Assembly (NCBI GenBank): GCA_017610385.1
Contig: JAFCCC010000004.1
Coordinates: forward strand, 13,735-77,734
Direction of reading: 5' to 3'
From: Candidatus Nanohalarchaeota archaeon
GTDB taxonomy: Archaea > Nanohalarchaeota > Nanosalinia > Nanosalinales > JAFCCC01
DNA length: 64,000 nucleotides
The notes beneath the pieces were generated by a model, which worked only from the letters and a program-made list of their open reading frames with translations, was not told the DNA's origin and did not search any database. Position 1 is the first letter of the stretch. Every line of letters starts with the position of its first letter. The position numbers were made by a program, and so were the translations under genes. Positions 1 through 8,788 of this stretch are shown one piece after another.

Positions 1-801
1 AAAACAGTTTTTCTTATCTCTGCAGTTATAATAGTCGCAGTAGTTATTGGTTTGGGAGTTTGGATCTACTCTGATCGAATTGAGCCAATTTTGGGAGGCG
101 TTATGAAGAATATGGGTGTTTATCAAATAACCATTAAAAATGAAGAACAATTTAGAGGTCTTTTACAATGTTTAGCTGCTGCACATTATCATTTTGGAAA
201 GAATTCACAAGACAAATTAACTCAAATAAATTTTAAAGATTTAGATAGCACCGAAATGCAGGGATGTACAATAACTGGAAAAGTTCCCCAAAAAGTGCAT
301 GTCAAATTCAAGATAGATAATTCAGACGGATATATTATTTTAGCAAGTGGAGATTTAATGCCGCCAGAATATAAAGCCTATGGACATGACCCCTTAGGAA
401 GCATATATGTATCAGATTTGAACATCGAAAAAGGTGACTCCCAGTCTATGTTTAATAGCAAAATTTTTCCTTTTGTAGAATATCGTGGAATTGATTGCAC
501 ACCCATAAGAGCGCTGTCTCTAGGCTCTGATGTTGGTTGGGCAGTTATTGTTCAAAACGGTATTGTTGAAAAGAATTCTACTGATACAGTATATTGTAAA
601 GGTGCTATTCACAATAAACTAAACTTAGCTTCTTTCAGAATTTACGACGGAACTGAAGCAGATTTAACAATTTATCACGATAGGAATATAGATAGAAACT
701 GGATTTTTGGGATTCTTCCTAGAATTCCTGATTTGAAATTAGATGATGTTCTCATTATCACAATGAAAATAGAAGAATCTGGAATTAAAAAAGAAAAATA
801 A
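1..801 (+). CDS. Membrane-anchored pilin-like protein, 5' end outside window
   Basis: The reading frame is already open at base 1, so the gene starts upstream; the TTG at 52 is internal. About 266 residues are visible. The first ~23 visible residues form one hydrophobic helix (KTVFLISAVIIVAVVIGLGV), resembling the helices after the Lys-Gly site of the neighbouring pilin-like proteins. The rest is a soluble exterior domain with four cysteines (in LLQCL, QGCTI, IDCTP and VYCKG), enough for two disulfides. I recognise no named domain. By position it is the first visible member of the plus-strand array that runs to 13430. It could equally be an ordinary N-anchored surface protein, because its signal region is cut off. 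Confidence 0.7.
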   Translation, partial: KTVFLISAVIIVAVVIGLGVWIYSDRIEPILGGVMKNMGVYQITIKNEEQFRGLLQCLAAAHYHFGKNSQDKLTQINFKDLDSTEMQGCTITGKVPQKVHVKFKIDNSDGYIILASGDLMPPEYKAYGHDPLGSIYVSDLNIEKGDSQSMFNSKIFPFVEYRGIDCTPIRALSLGSDVGWAVIVQNGIVEKNSTDTVYCKGAIHNKLNLASFRIYDGTEADLTIYHDRNIDRNWIFGILPRIPDLKLDDVLIITMKIEESGIKKEK

Positions 802-873
802 TCAATATAAAACACAAGCAGAACCCTGAAATTACTTTAATAAAAAGTGTTTCATAAGTCGTATGAACGAGAA

Positions 874-2259
874 TTAAGGCAATAAAAATGATTCACAGGA
901 TTCTTCTAGCATTAGATTCACTCCAGGAATGTGACGCATCCACCCAAAAACAGGATCTTTATTATACCAAGGTATAACTTGAAAAATACCATCTCCCGGA
1001 TCTGCATATATGTGACCATCTACTATTTTATATAGTCTATCTTCTCCAATAGATATTGTTGCTCGATTTGTAATTCCGTCTAGGGTGGTAATTGTCATAT
1101 GATATGGAATTCGTACAGAGCACCTATTTAATATTTCTTGTTCAGAACAAGTATTTTCTCCACGACGTCTTTCATGGGAATCACGAGTTAATCTATATTC
1201 TATTACTGTGTTTGTTTTTTGAGCTACTTTCATAGTATACTTTCCCGAACTTGTTTTTATTTCAAAACTATCTGGAGCTTTTTTTAAAACCTCATCAAAG
1301 GTTGAAGTTGTATACAGATCGTAAAGTTCATGACTTATTCCGTTTACTCTAGCGAACTGTAACTTGTCCTTTGTAGTCATATTCGGATCTAAGGGCAAAG
1401 AATATCCCTCAAAAACTCTGTCAAATTGTCCATTCCCATCTAAATCTGATAATTGTGTTACATGTGATTCTAGCTGATCTTTTTTTGTTAAGATGTCTTC
1501 CATAAAGGTTGTGGCATTATAAACAATTCCTGTTTCTGGATTTTGTATATACCAGAGATCAACAAGCATATTTGGCATTAGGCGAGAAGAAGGTAGATCT
1601 GTTAGATGCATAAATGATTCAGAAGCCCTTATTGAATATTGATCTGTAATTCCTAGATGTAGTACTTGCCCAATTGTATTTTCTAATATTTCTATAGGTG
1701 ATGGACGAGCTTTGTCATAGTATATGTCAAGCAGTGCTCCATTACCTGCTGAAATATAAGATCTTCCATCAGCACGAACCCAAAGAGATTCTGGTCCAAG
1801 ATTTAGATTAAAAAACATTTTATAAGGTGTTGTAGATAACTCCCGAAGATCATTTCGAAGCTCATTTGGAACAAAACCGCCTTCTCTTAATATTTTTTTG
1901 TAAATTTGTTCTGCACGAGAATCAACCGTGATGTTTGTATTATTTTCTGAACTTGCGCCAGCTCTAGTAGTTTCAGTTTTACCACCCGCATGAATAATGA
2001 TTGTAGTGGAATCTTCTGTTGACTTTTCTATTGGATTTTCTATATCAGAATTTGATGCAACCGAACTGCCTTGTTCAGAGGTAACCGGCCTTGTATTTTT
2101 ATTAACCGGTTTGGTACATCCAAAAAGACCGCCTCCAGAAAGAAGAGCCAAAATAGTTGCTATACTCGCACCTTTTCGAACGCGATCCCAAATCTCATGA
2201 CTTTTTGTCTCGTCTGGCAACGAACCATTTTTTAAAGAAAGGCCCACTTTCTCTATCAT
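874..2259 (-). CDS. Putative lipoprotein with an acidic DxDGNGxxD loop
   Basis: This 461-residue protein has an unusually long basic N-region, then a hydrophobic stretch (about residues 31-47) ending in GGGLFGC, with Cys48 as a plausible lipid-attachment cysteine. A Ser/Thr/Asn-rich linker follows. The exterior part contains DLDGNGQFD, an EF-hand or dockerin-like calcium loop, and a late Cys pair (TCSEQEILNRC) that could form a disulfide. I recognise no enzymatic family. It is the only minus-strand gene in the first 13 kb and points away from the pilin-like array, so it is probably transcribed separately from the shared promoter region at 2291-2300. An uncleaved N-anchored protein is the alternative. 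Confidence 0.7.
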   Translation of the reverse strand: MIEKVGLSLKNGSLPDETKSHEIWDRVRKGASIATILALLSGGGLFGCTKPVNKNTRPVTSEQGSSVASNSDIENPIEKSTEDSTTIIIHAGGKTETTRAGASSENNTNITVDSRAEQIYKKILREGGFVPNELRNDLRELSTTPYKMFFNLNLGPESLWVRADGRSYISAGNGALLDIYYDKARPSPIEILENTIGQVLHLGITDQYSIRASESFMHLTDLPSSRLMPNMLVDLWYIQNPETGIVYNATTFMEDILTKKDQLESHVTQLSDLDGNGQFDRVFEGYSLPLDPNMTTKDKLQFARVNGISHELYDLYTTSTFDEVLKKAPDSFEIKTSSGKYTMKVAQKTNTVIEYRLTRDSHERRRGENTCSEQEILNRCSVRIPYHMTITTLDGITNRATISIGEDRLYKIVDGHIYADPGDGIFQVIPWYNKDPVFGWMRHIPGVNLMLEESCESFLLP

Positions 2260-2290
2260 TTTAATCTAGTACTTATAGATAGTGGTGACA

Positions 2291-2300
2291 CTATATATAA
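2291..2300. promoter_or_regulatory. Shared TATA element between divergent genes
   Basis: CTATATATAA lies about 32 bases upstream of the minus-strand lipoprotein start and about 60 bases upstream of the small plus-strand pilin-like gene. It reads as a TATA box on both strands, so it could serve as a bidirectional archaeal promoter. Identified by motif and position only. Confidence 0.4.
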
Positions 2301-2360
2301 CTTTCCATAATTCTTATTGTTTTGATAAGCATAGTTATTTTAACAAAAAAAACGAACTTT

Positions 2361-2519
2361 ATGATGATGAGAACACAAAAGGGAATAGAATCTATTGCAA
2401 CTTTAATTCCTTGGTTGCTTTTAGCCGTGATTTTTATTGCACTAGTTATTTTCTTTGTTACAAACCGATTTGAATCAATTAAGGAGTTAATTGCAAGGAT
2501 CTTTCCAACACCCGTATGA
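2361..2519 (+). CDS. Very small pilin-like protein (52 aa)
   Basis: I chose the ATG at 2361, the first of three consecutive ATGs, because it puts the leader in the usual arrangement MMMRTQKG followed by IES and a hydrophobic helix (TLIPWLLLAVIFIALVIFF). The Lys-Gly with Glu two residues later resembles a class III prepilin site. Only about 20 residues follow the helix, so this would be little more than a pilin core helix. It is the first gene after the divergent promoter and lies 32 bases before the next pilin-like gene, in the same direction. A short membrane peptide unrelated to pili is possible. Confidence 0.55.
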   Translation: MMMRTQKGIESIATLIPWLLLAVIFIALVIFFVTNRFESIKELIARIFPTPV

Positions 2520-2551
2520 TCTAAACAAAATGCCTAAGGAGAAGAATTTAA

Positions 2552-2881
2552 ATGAAAGGAGAAATAAGTAGCTTAATAAAAGCATTAGTTGTTCTTGCTT
2601 TAGTGATAGGGATAGTTTCTTTGATAGCCTTCGGTTCCAAAGCCATAATTGCTGCAATTAAGGGGAACTCTGCGGAGCTTATTAGTACAGTAAATGACAC
2701 ATTTGTAGATGAAAATATGGCAAAGCAGTGCAAATTAGCGTTTCAACAGTGTTGTGCACTTGCAGAAGGAGATCGTGCTACAAGAACAGATCTTTGTATG
2801 AGTGTTTTAGGAAATACTTTATATGATATGGGAGATGGAGATCCAGTGGCCTGTATAAAATATTTTGAGGGAATATGTTAA
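2552..2881 (+). CDS. Small Cys-rich pilin-like protein
   Basis: 109 residues, preceded by a good ribosome site (AAGGAGAAG) about 9 bases before the ATG. The N-terminus MKGEISSLIKALVVLALVIG has a minimal leader (Met-Lys-Gly) followed by a hydrophobic helix. The C-terminal half carries six cysteines, including a CC pair and a C-terminal Cys, which suggests a disulfide-stabilised exterior domain. Its stop overlaps the start of the next gene (ATG at 2875), so the two are translationally coupled. The leader is very short for a prepilin, so it may instead be an uncleaved membrane protein. No family recognised. Confidence 0.7.
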   Translation: MKGEISSLIKALVVLALVIGIVSLIAFGSKAIIAAIKGNSAELISTVNDTFVDENMAKQCKLAFQQCCALAEGDRATRTDLCMSVLGNTLYDMGDGDPVACIKYFEGIC

Positions 2882-3393
2882 TTCACAAAACGATAATTCA
2901 TAGAAAAGGCAATTCTGTGGAGAAATTAATTTTATATGCTATTAGCGGAATCTTGTCTGGTTTGTTGATACTTGTACTTTATAATTTAACAATCAATGGA
3001 ATTACCACATCTCAAATCAATTCAGATTTAGGTATAGCCAAAATAATTCAAAAGGATTTAAGAGATCTTTGCGCCCCCATTTCTTCTAATTTGAAATTTA
3101 ATCCCGAAGAAGGATTAGCTCCGTTAGTTACTGAAAAAGTTAGATTTTCGAATAGCTTAACTGAATTAAAACTTCTAAATGATCCAGAAGGTCCTCATTT
3201 TAATCTTACTTGGAAGAATCAGCAGGCAAGACTTAGTTTAGAGGGTTGTGATTTCTTTGATGGTATTATCCTTATTTCGCCAACGCACAGAGAAAAAATT
3301 ATTGGCGGCGTAAAATATGCTATATACAGAAATGCGTATTATAATGAAACTGACCAAAAAGCATATGTAACTGTAACTTTTGAGGAGGTATAG
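2875..3393 (+). CDS. Pilin-like membrane protein
   Basis: 172 residues. The N-terminus MLIHKTIIHRKGNSVEKL places Arg-Lys-Gly directly before Asn-Ser-Val-Glu and a hydrophobic helix (ILYAISGILSGLLILVLYNL), matching an archaeal class III prepilin cleavage site with Glu shortly after the glycine. The exterior part has two cysteines (DLCAP and EGCDF) and no domain I recognise. It overlaps the previous gene by seven bases and is followed within four bases by the next start, so it belongs to the same operon. Confidence 0.72.
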   Translation: MLIHKTIIHRKGNSVEKLILYAISGILSGLLILVLYNLTINGITTSQINSDLGIAKIIQKDLRDLCAPISSNLKFNPEEGLAPLVTEKVRFSNSLTELKLLNDPEGPHFNLTWKNQQARLSLEGCDFFDGIILISPTHREKIIGGVKYAIYRNAYYNETDQKAYVTVTFEEV

Positions 3394-3397
3394 AATA

Positions 3398-3943
3398 ATG
3401 AAAAGGAAAGGGGTAGAAACATTTAATGCGGTTCTATACACCACTTTTTTTATTACGTTTGCATTATTTCTTTTATTTATTTTTCTTCAGGTTGGTGTAA
3501 AAGAAAAAGGCGTTGTTTTGGGTTCTTTAAATTCTGAACACGCCAATCGAATTTCTAATGCCATTAATTTAATTCAAACCTATGAACAAGGAACAGTTCA
3601 TATAGAACTGCCTGGAAAATACATTGTAAAACTTAGTTCTAAACGTACTACGCTGGGGCGCCTATATTACGTAGAAGTAGCTTATAAAAGTGAAAATAAT
3701 ATCGCAAATAGTAAAGGGTTTAAAATAAAAAAAGATACAAAGGTGTTTCCCATAATGAGTCAAGGTAACTTAGTAAGTTCAACTCATATTGACGTTTTTG
3801 GTGTCGTTTCTACTAAAAAAAACCCCACGAATAAAATTTGTATAGTTAAAATCAATGATAAATTATACATTTTTGATGAGGAAAACCCAACATATACTTT
3901 ACCTAACGAGGTGAATCAAGTAGAATGCGCTCTAAATTACTAA
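3398..3943 (+). CDS. Pilin-like membrane protein
   Basis: The open frame begins earlier, but the ATG at 3398 follows a strong ribosome site (GAGGAGG, 3382-3388) and gives the leader MKRKG followed by VETF and a long hydrophobic helix. The mature part (about 150 residues) is mostly beta-prone with two cysteines near the C-terminus. No known domain. Its 3' end overlaps the next gene by 19 bases. The Lys-Gly/Glu arrangement suggests processing by the prepilin peptidase encoded at 36457. Confidence 0.72.
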   Translation: MKRKGVETFNAVLYTTFFITFALFLLFIFLQVGVKEKGVVLGSLNSEHANRISNAINLIQTYEQGTVHIELPGKYIVKLSSKRTTLGRLYYVEVAYKSENNIANSKGFKIKKDTKVFPIMSQGNLVSSTHIDVFGVVSTKKNPTNKICIVKINDKLYIFDEENPTYTLPNEVNQVECALNY

Positions 3944-4971
3944 TCACACATACAAACACACATAGAAAAGGAGATTTTGAAAAGATTATCGTTTTTATTT
4001 TTCTAATTGTTGTAGGAGTGACCATTATGGGCTTTGCAGCACTAGACTTTATTCATTTCAAAGTAGACGTTCAAACTTCTGGTCAAGAAGAATACAATCG
4101 ATTTGCTTTAACTGAAAAAATACTAAATGCACCGGGTTGTACTATTTCAAGAGGAACTTTCTTAAAAAGTAAATTATTATCTCAGGACCCAGAAACCTGT
4201 CAATTTATTGATTGCCCTATAGATACTACAATTGACTGGGCGTATTCTGCACTGTCCAACGACTTTGAACTCCCAATTTGTGAAGTAACAACTAGCAGCG
4301 ACCAAACTGTAAAATATAAATTTAAAATTTCAGAAGCGATTCCTATTTTAGTTTATGATAAAGCCTCTGGCGTATATTCTAGTGCGTATTTGCTTATTTA
4401 TGGACCAGAAGGAATTTATTCTTCATCATATTCGTCTGGTAGATCTGCACCAGGAACTTTAGAGGTTTCAGAAAAAGAAAAGTATAAATCAAAAATAAAT
4501 GTAGATTATATGTATGATTTTGATTGTGACGCTCCGCAGGGATTAGAACCACGAGCAAAATGCGTCATTGATCAGGTTATTGGGAGTATAGAAGCTAATA
4601 CGGGTGGTAGATGCAATCCTTGCGAATTAAAATCTGAAGTTTATGCAGGTACAGATAAAAAAGAAACAGAAACGGTTAAAGAAGATGTAGGTGGTATTTG
4701 GAGTACCTGGGAAAAATGGACTGCAGATAATTTTGTTTCAACCGTTGTTTGGGCAGGAGAAGATACAAACATTGGAATAAAATGGAATTATGTGACTGGA
4801 AAAACAGGGTCCGGGTATTTTACGAGAAATTTCAGAAAACCTTATTTAAAAATAATTTATCGAGTTATTTGCCCACCCGGCATGGTTGCAGAGCAAATTG
4901 ATGATAAGTATCAATGTAAGGGATTAGAACCCGCAGAAGAAGAAAAATCAGAGGTACCAGAAGATGCATAA
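3925..4971 (+). CDS. Cys-rich pilin-like surface protein
   Basis: 348 residues. The leader MRSKLLITHTNTHRKG precedes DFEKI and a hydrophobic helix (IVFIFLIVVGVTIMGFAAL). The exterior domain is Cys-rich (among others GCTIS, ETCQFIDCP, CEVTT, DCDAPQ, RCNPCEL, ICPPG, YQCKG), implying several disulfides, and ends in an acidic tail rich in Glu. It shares 'CPPG' plus a late 'KG' segment near its C-terminus with the protein at 11321-12445 (CPPGYSYDR...GGCIKLE), suggesting a common small terminal module. Overlaps both neighbours, so co-translated. Confidence 0.72.
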   Translation: MRSKLLITHTNTHRKGDFEKIIVFIFLIVVGVTIMGFAALDFIHFKVDVQTSGQEEYNRFALTEKILNAPGCTISRGTFLKSKLLSQDPETCQFIDCPIDTTIDWAYSALSNDFELPICEVTTSSDQTVKYKFKISEAIPILVYDKASGVYSSAYLLIYGPEGIYSSSYSSGRSAPGTLEVSEKEKYKSKINVDYMYDFDCDAPQGLEPRAKCVIDQVIGSIEANTGGRCNPCELKSEVYAGTDKKETETVKEDVGGIWSTWEKWTADNFVSTVVWAGEDTNIGIKWNYVTGKTGSGYFTRNFRKPYLKIIYRVICPPGMVAEQIDDKYQCKGLEPAEEEKSEVPEDA

Positions 4972-5557
4972 TCACAAAGGAATGGAAGCATTTTTAGCAG
5001 TTCCTATTGGACTAGCCTTTATTATTATTATCGCTTTTGGGCTAAAAGCAGTTGGTAATGTAACCCTAATTCAATCTCACATTCTAGTTGAACAGACCTT
5101 TGCATTTGAAAGTTCATTTGGAACATTGGTTAATCAGGTGAATCAATTATTGAGTATTAAGAATCCTGATAATTTTCCTGGAGAATTACGTCTACCAAAT
5201 AAAAAAATTGACAAGCTTTCTTATTGGCTTGCATTTTATGCTCATGCAAATAAAACCAATTCAAATATTAAATATAATGTTACAGATCCAAATTCAGCTG
5301 AAATTTCTTTGGAAGACGCAAATGTCTCAATTACTGCACAACTAAACGAAACTGCCCATGCAATTCTATCAACCGATATATTTTATTCCTTACTATTCGC
5401 AGATATTGTTGTTAATCAGATTCCAGACAGAAAAATACAGACGTTTGGTAGAGCAATACTTCCAATACCAATTCCTGGTGATGAAATAAAATATTTCAAA
5501 TTTGGAAGAGAAGAAACAAATTATAATTTAGTGTTATCTCAAAAGGAGCGTGATTAA
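4964..5557 (+). CDS. Pilin-like membrane protein
   Basis: 197 residues starting MHNHKGMEAFLAVPIGLAFIII: a five-residue leader, Lys-Gly, Met-Glu, then a hydrophobic helix. The exterior part lacks cysteines and contains several Asn-x-Ser/Thr sequons. It starts eight bases inside the previous gene, and the GTG start of the giant coiled-coil pilin-like gene follows directly. The function is unknown; the class III arrangement and position argue for a minor structural subunit. Confidence 0.7.
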   Translation: MHNHKGMEAFLAVPIGLAFIIIIAFGLKAVGNVTLIQSHILVEQTFAFESSFGTLVNQVNQLLSIKNPDNFPGELRLPNKKIDKLSYWLAFYAHANKTNSNIKYNVTDPNSAEISLEDANVSITAQLNETAHAILSTDIFYSLLFADIVVNQIPDRKIQTFGRAILPIPIPGDEIKYFKFGREETNYNLVLSQKERD

Positions 5558-8500
5558 GTGAATTATAAACTTTCGAAAGGTATGGGTGAAGGAGTTATTA
5601 TTGTTATTATTCTTTTGGGAAGTTTAATCAGTCTAGTTTTAGGAATTAGCGCTCAAATGTGGACGGTCCACAACAAGGTCGCAAGAATAGAAGATTTTTC
5701 TGCAATGGTCCAAACGCATGCAATAGCAAATCATTTAGAAGAACATTATATTAATCAAAGTCTAGTTTACGCTAGCTGGGAGTCTTCTTATCAGCTAGGG
5801 AAGATTGGAGGAACTTCAGCAGAATGGAAAGAAGGAAAGCTTCCTAAAATTGATGAAATTTCTTGGAATTTGGCTCAGAATATTACACATTCAAAATATT
5901 TTAGCAGTTTTGAAAGCAAAGAATGTATTGTAAATTTTAAAGATGAGTATCAATTTGAAGATATTAATTTCAGCAAGGAAAATTCTTTTGAATTCTTCGC
6001 AAATAAGACTCCAATTGAGGTTAGTTGCTCTAAAAATAGTGCCACCGCAAAGTATTATTTAAATGCCTCTCGTTTGATAACAAGCAGTGGAAACAGATAT
6101 TTTCATTTATATGATTTATGTTATAATTTATCTAATTGGACAGATTTCTTCGCAGATCAAATCGAAGATCCAAGTGGCAATTATTATGGCATATTCGCGC
6201 TTCCAGTGGAGGGCATGTCAGATAGTTTAAAAAATACATTTACTCCCGAATGTTCCCATGAAATAACTGATTCTCCAGGATCAGTCATTGAAGCGGCTTC
6301 TTTCTTGGTTGCTCAGTTGATTGCTGAAATCGGATATCGAGGCGAAGTTTACGATGCCTATAAAAAAAGTAAAGACCTCGCAACCCTTCCAGATGGTGTA
6401 GAAATAGATTTAGAAAATGAAGCAAAATTAAGATGGCCAAGTTTAAGTCATGAAATTCTAAGTTTATTATTTCCACAGTTGATGGGAAAATTAGGTGATT
6501 TACGAGCTAATATTCAAACATTAATAGATGGTATAGAAACTCAAATTGACGCTACTTTAGCTGACTTTCAAAATTCTGGAATTATAGATATTGCTCATGA
6601 TTTATCTACTTATTTGAAAGATTCATTAACGACTGTAGAAAATATTCAAAAAATGGTCGATGACGCAAAAACAACTGCAGACAATATTCTTAATTCATTT
6701 GATTTTGTAGATTCAGCAGCAAAAACTGTTACGGATGTTGGTAACGATGTTGTTGATACAGTAGGTTCTATTACCTATAGTGATTTCATGGACGGTTTAA
6801 AGATGGATATATCTACAAAAATAACTGATTTTGAACAACAAACTGTAAATAAAATTACGAATCCAATTGAGGACCTACTAGATAAAGCGAATATTGATTA
6901 CGGAAGAAGAGCTTCTGCGTCTAGTCTTAGTGATTTTGCAGATGATACAGTCTCGCCTGTTTCCGAAGAATCACTAACTAAAGATGAATTAAAAAAACAA
7001 ATTAATGATATAATTGATTCAACGGATTTAACTGATCTTACAGTGGATTTTACAGACTCTATTAAAGATGAAGCTCATAAAAAAGTAACTGCTTTTGTTG
7101 ATGAAAATATTAAAGAAAAAATTAACGACGCAATTGAAAAAACTATTTCTGACTTAAATGAAACATTAAGAAAGGAGATTAAAGAACAGTTCAAAGAACA
7201 ATTTACAACAATAATAAGAGATAATTTAGAAGAACCAATTAAAGAACAAGTACGAAGTGTTATTCAAGATTCTATTCGAGGTTCAATAGACAGTTTATTA
7301 AATGATATTTCTGAGCAAATTGACCAGCAAATTGACCAGTATCTTGATGATATGTTAGGAATAAATTCCGAGTCTGGAGAAATTGATTATACTAGTTTAG
7401 TAGGTACAATTAGTGAAAATTGTGCTTTGCCCGACGATTTCTCTTTATTAGATAGCCTAAAAGACGAAGTTGAAAAGGTTATTAAAGAACAACTTCAAGA
7501 AAGCTTGTCTGGTGTCGTTGACCAATTAAAATCAGAAATAAAAGACGCAACTGAAAATACAATATTAACTGCTTTGGATGACACAATTGATTCTATTACA
7601 AGCGAATTAGAAACTGAAATTTTGTCTATTTTAAATGAACAAACAGATGCGATAGTAGATTATTTTGTAAATGCGTTAGACGGACCAATATCTGATTCTA
7701 TAAATCAACTTTTAGATAATTTAGAAGAGCAAATTAGTCTTAAAACAGATAATTTCATTAATTCCGCCGTAGATCAAGTAAATCCAATCGCAGAAGAATT
7801 TGATAGCAAAGTCAGCAACATCAAAAATATTGTGAAAAACGCTGCAGATTTGGCTATTGATTTAACTTATGAAAATGCAGCAGCAACTGAAACAGGATAT
7901 TTTAAAATTAAAAATGCCGCTAGTTTTGGCGCAAGATTAAAAGAGGTAACTCCCATTAATAGACGGATTAAGACCAATATCATTACCTCTATTGAGACTT
8001 CAATTCACACAGAGATATTTGAACCAGTTTTAGTTGTTGTAAATGCCTTTGAACCAATTGATGAAGAAAAAGTTAATAATTTACAACAAAATCTTCTTGA
8101 CGTAGCAGATACTGTGATGGAAGCTTCTGAAATTTTAAATGATGCTTCTGAAATAAAAGCTAAAATTGATTTGCAATTGGATCAAGTTCATTCTAATATT
8201 CAAACCACCCTAAATAATTTAGATAGTCAAATAGAAAGTACAATAAGTACACTTGATTTAATTGAACCATTCATAAATCAATTAAAATACATTAAAACAA
8301 TTGTTGTAGCAAATATTGATAAGCTTAGCAATGTTCTAAGTGGAAACACTCCTTTTGTTTTTCATTTTCCACCAGAATCCAAAAAAATGATTTTAGACGT
8401 AACTGTTCCAATTCCGACACCGGCTGGCATGGTTTACATACGAGCAGTTATTACAAGGGTTAAAATAGATCCCGAATCCGCTAAATACGACATACGCGCC

Positions 8501-8614
8501 ACAGACAACAAATTTGTTCTTCCAGTAAGCGACGGATACAAAAATTTAGAGTTCGTTTGTCCTTATAAACAAGTATTTGAAGGAACCTTAGAGCAACCTC
8601 TGCCAGAATCTTGA
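5558..8614 (+). CDS. Long pilin-like protein with ~800-residue coiled coil
   Basis: 1018 residues from a GTG start supported by AAAGGAG (5541-5547). The N-terminus MNYKLSKGMGEGVIIVIILL has Lys-Gly followed by a hydrophobic helix. Residues ~45-280 form a mixed domain with several Cys. Residues ~290-900 are almost entirely amphipathic helix rich in Asp, Glu, Ile, Lys and Gln (for example IKEQFKEQF, SEQIDQQIDQYLDD), without heptad-disrupting prolines. A compact beta-prone C-terminal domain (FHFPPESKK, VPIPTPAGM) ends the protein. This could be a long stalk presenting a C-terminal tip. It is far larger than ordinary pilins and is the last gene of the coupled set that starts at 2361. Confidence 0.75.
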   Translation: MNYKLSKGMGEGVIIVIILLGSLISLVLGISAQMWTVHNKVARIEDFSAMVQTHAIANHLEEHYINQSLVYASWESSYQLGKIGGTSAEWKEGKLPKIDEISWNLAQNITHSKYFSSFESKECIVNFKDEYQFEDINFSKENSFEFFANKTPIEVSCSKNSATAKYYLNASRLITSSGNRYFHLYDLCYNLSNWTDFFADQIEDPSGNYYGIFALPVEGMSDSLKNTFTPECSHEITDSPGSVIEAASFLVAQLIAEIGYRGEVYDAYKKSKDLATLPDGVEIDLENEAKLRWPSLSHEILSLLFPQLMGKLGDLRANIQTLIDGIETQIDATLADFQNSGIIDIAHDLSTYLKDSLTTVENIQKMVDDAKTTADNILNSFDFVDSAAKTVTDVGNDVVDTVGSITYSDFMDGLKMDISTKITDFEQQTVNKITNPIEDLLDKANIDYGRRASASSLSDFADDTVSPVSEESLTKDELKKQINDIIDSTDLTDLTVDFTDSIKDEAHKKVTAFVDENIKEKINDAIEKTISDLNETLRKEIKEQFKEQFTTIIRDNLEEPIKEQVRSVIQDSIRGSIDSLLNDISEQIDQQIDQYLDDMLGINSESGEIDYTSLVGTISENCALPDDFSLLDSLKDEVEKVIKEQLQESLSGVVDQLKSEIKDATENTILTALDDTIDSITSELETEILSILNEQTDAIVDYFVNALDGPISDSINQLLDNLEEQISLKTDNFINSAVDQVNPIAEEFDSKVSNIKNIVKNAADLAIDLTYENAAATETGYFKIKNAASFGARLKEVTPINRRIKTNIITSIETSIHTEIFEPVLVVVNAFEPIDEEKVNNLQQNLLDVADTVMEASEILNDASEIKAKIDLQLDQVHSNIQTTLNNLDSQIESTISTLDLIEPFINQLKYIKTIVVANIDKLSNVLSGNTPFVFHFPPESKKMILDVTVPIPTPAGMVYIRAVITRVKIDPESAKYDIRATDNKFVLPVSDGYKNLEFVCPYKQVFEGTLEQPLPES

Positions 8615-8615
8615 T

Positions 8616-8730
8616 CATTTTATTTTAAATAGTATCCACGTCCCTTACTAAACACTTACTTGACCATTATTTTAACTAGTATCCCTTAATCTTACTAAAC
8701 ACTTATCCATTTTATTTTAATTATTCTCCT
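8616..8730. repeat. Imperfect tandem repeat in intergenic DNA
   Basis: Two and a half copies of a 43-49-base unit with the core ATTTTAA..TAGTATCC...CTTACTAAACACTTA are visible, the last copy truncated. The repeats lie between the stop of the coiled-coil pilin-like gene and the promoter of the PKD gene. They are AT-rich, lack an obvious hairpin and look like local duplication rather than a mobile element. Confidence 0.6.
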
Positions 8731-8750
8731 TTAAAGTAAGATTTACTATA

Positions 8751-8768
8751 AGATTATCTTTATAATCT
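8751..8768 (+). promoter_or_regulatory. TATA-overlapping dyad upstream of the PKD pilin-like gene
   Basis: AGATTAT and ATAATCT form a perfect seven-base inverted repeat separated by CTTT. The right arm and spacer contain a TATA-like TTTATAAT about 25 bases upstream of the ATG at 8789. This fits a leaderless promoter with a possible repressor site on the TATA box. The motif is seen; binding is inferred. Confidence 0.4.
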
Positions 8769-8788
8769 AAGATACGCAATTGTATATT

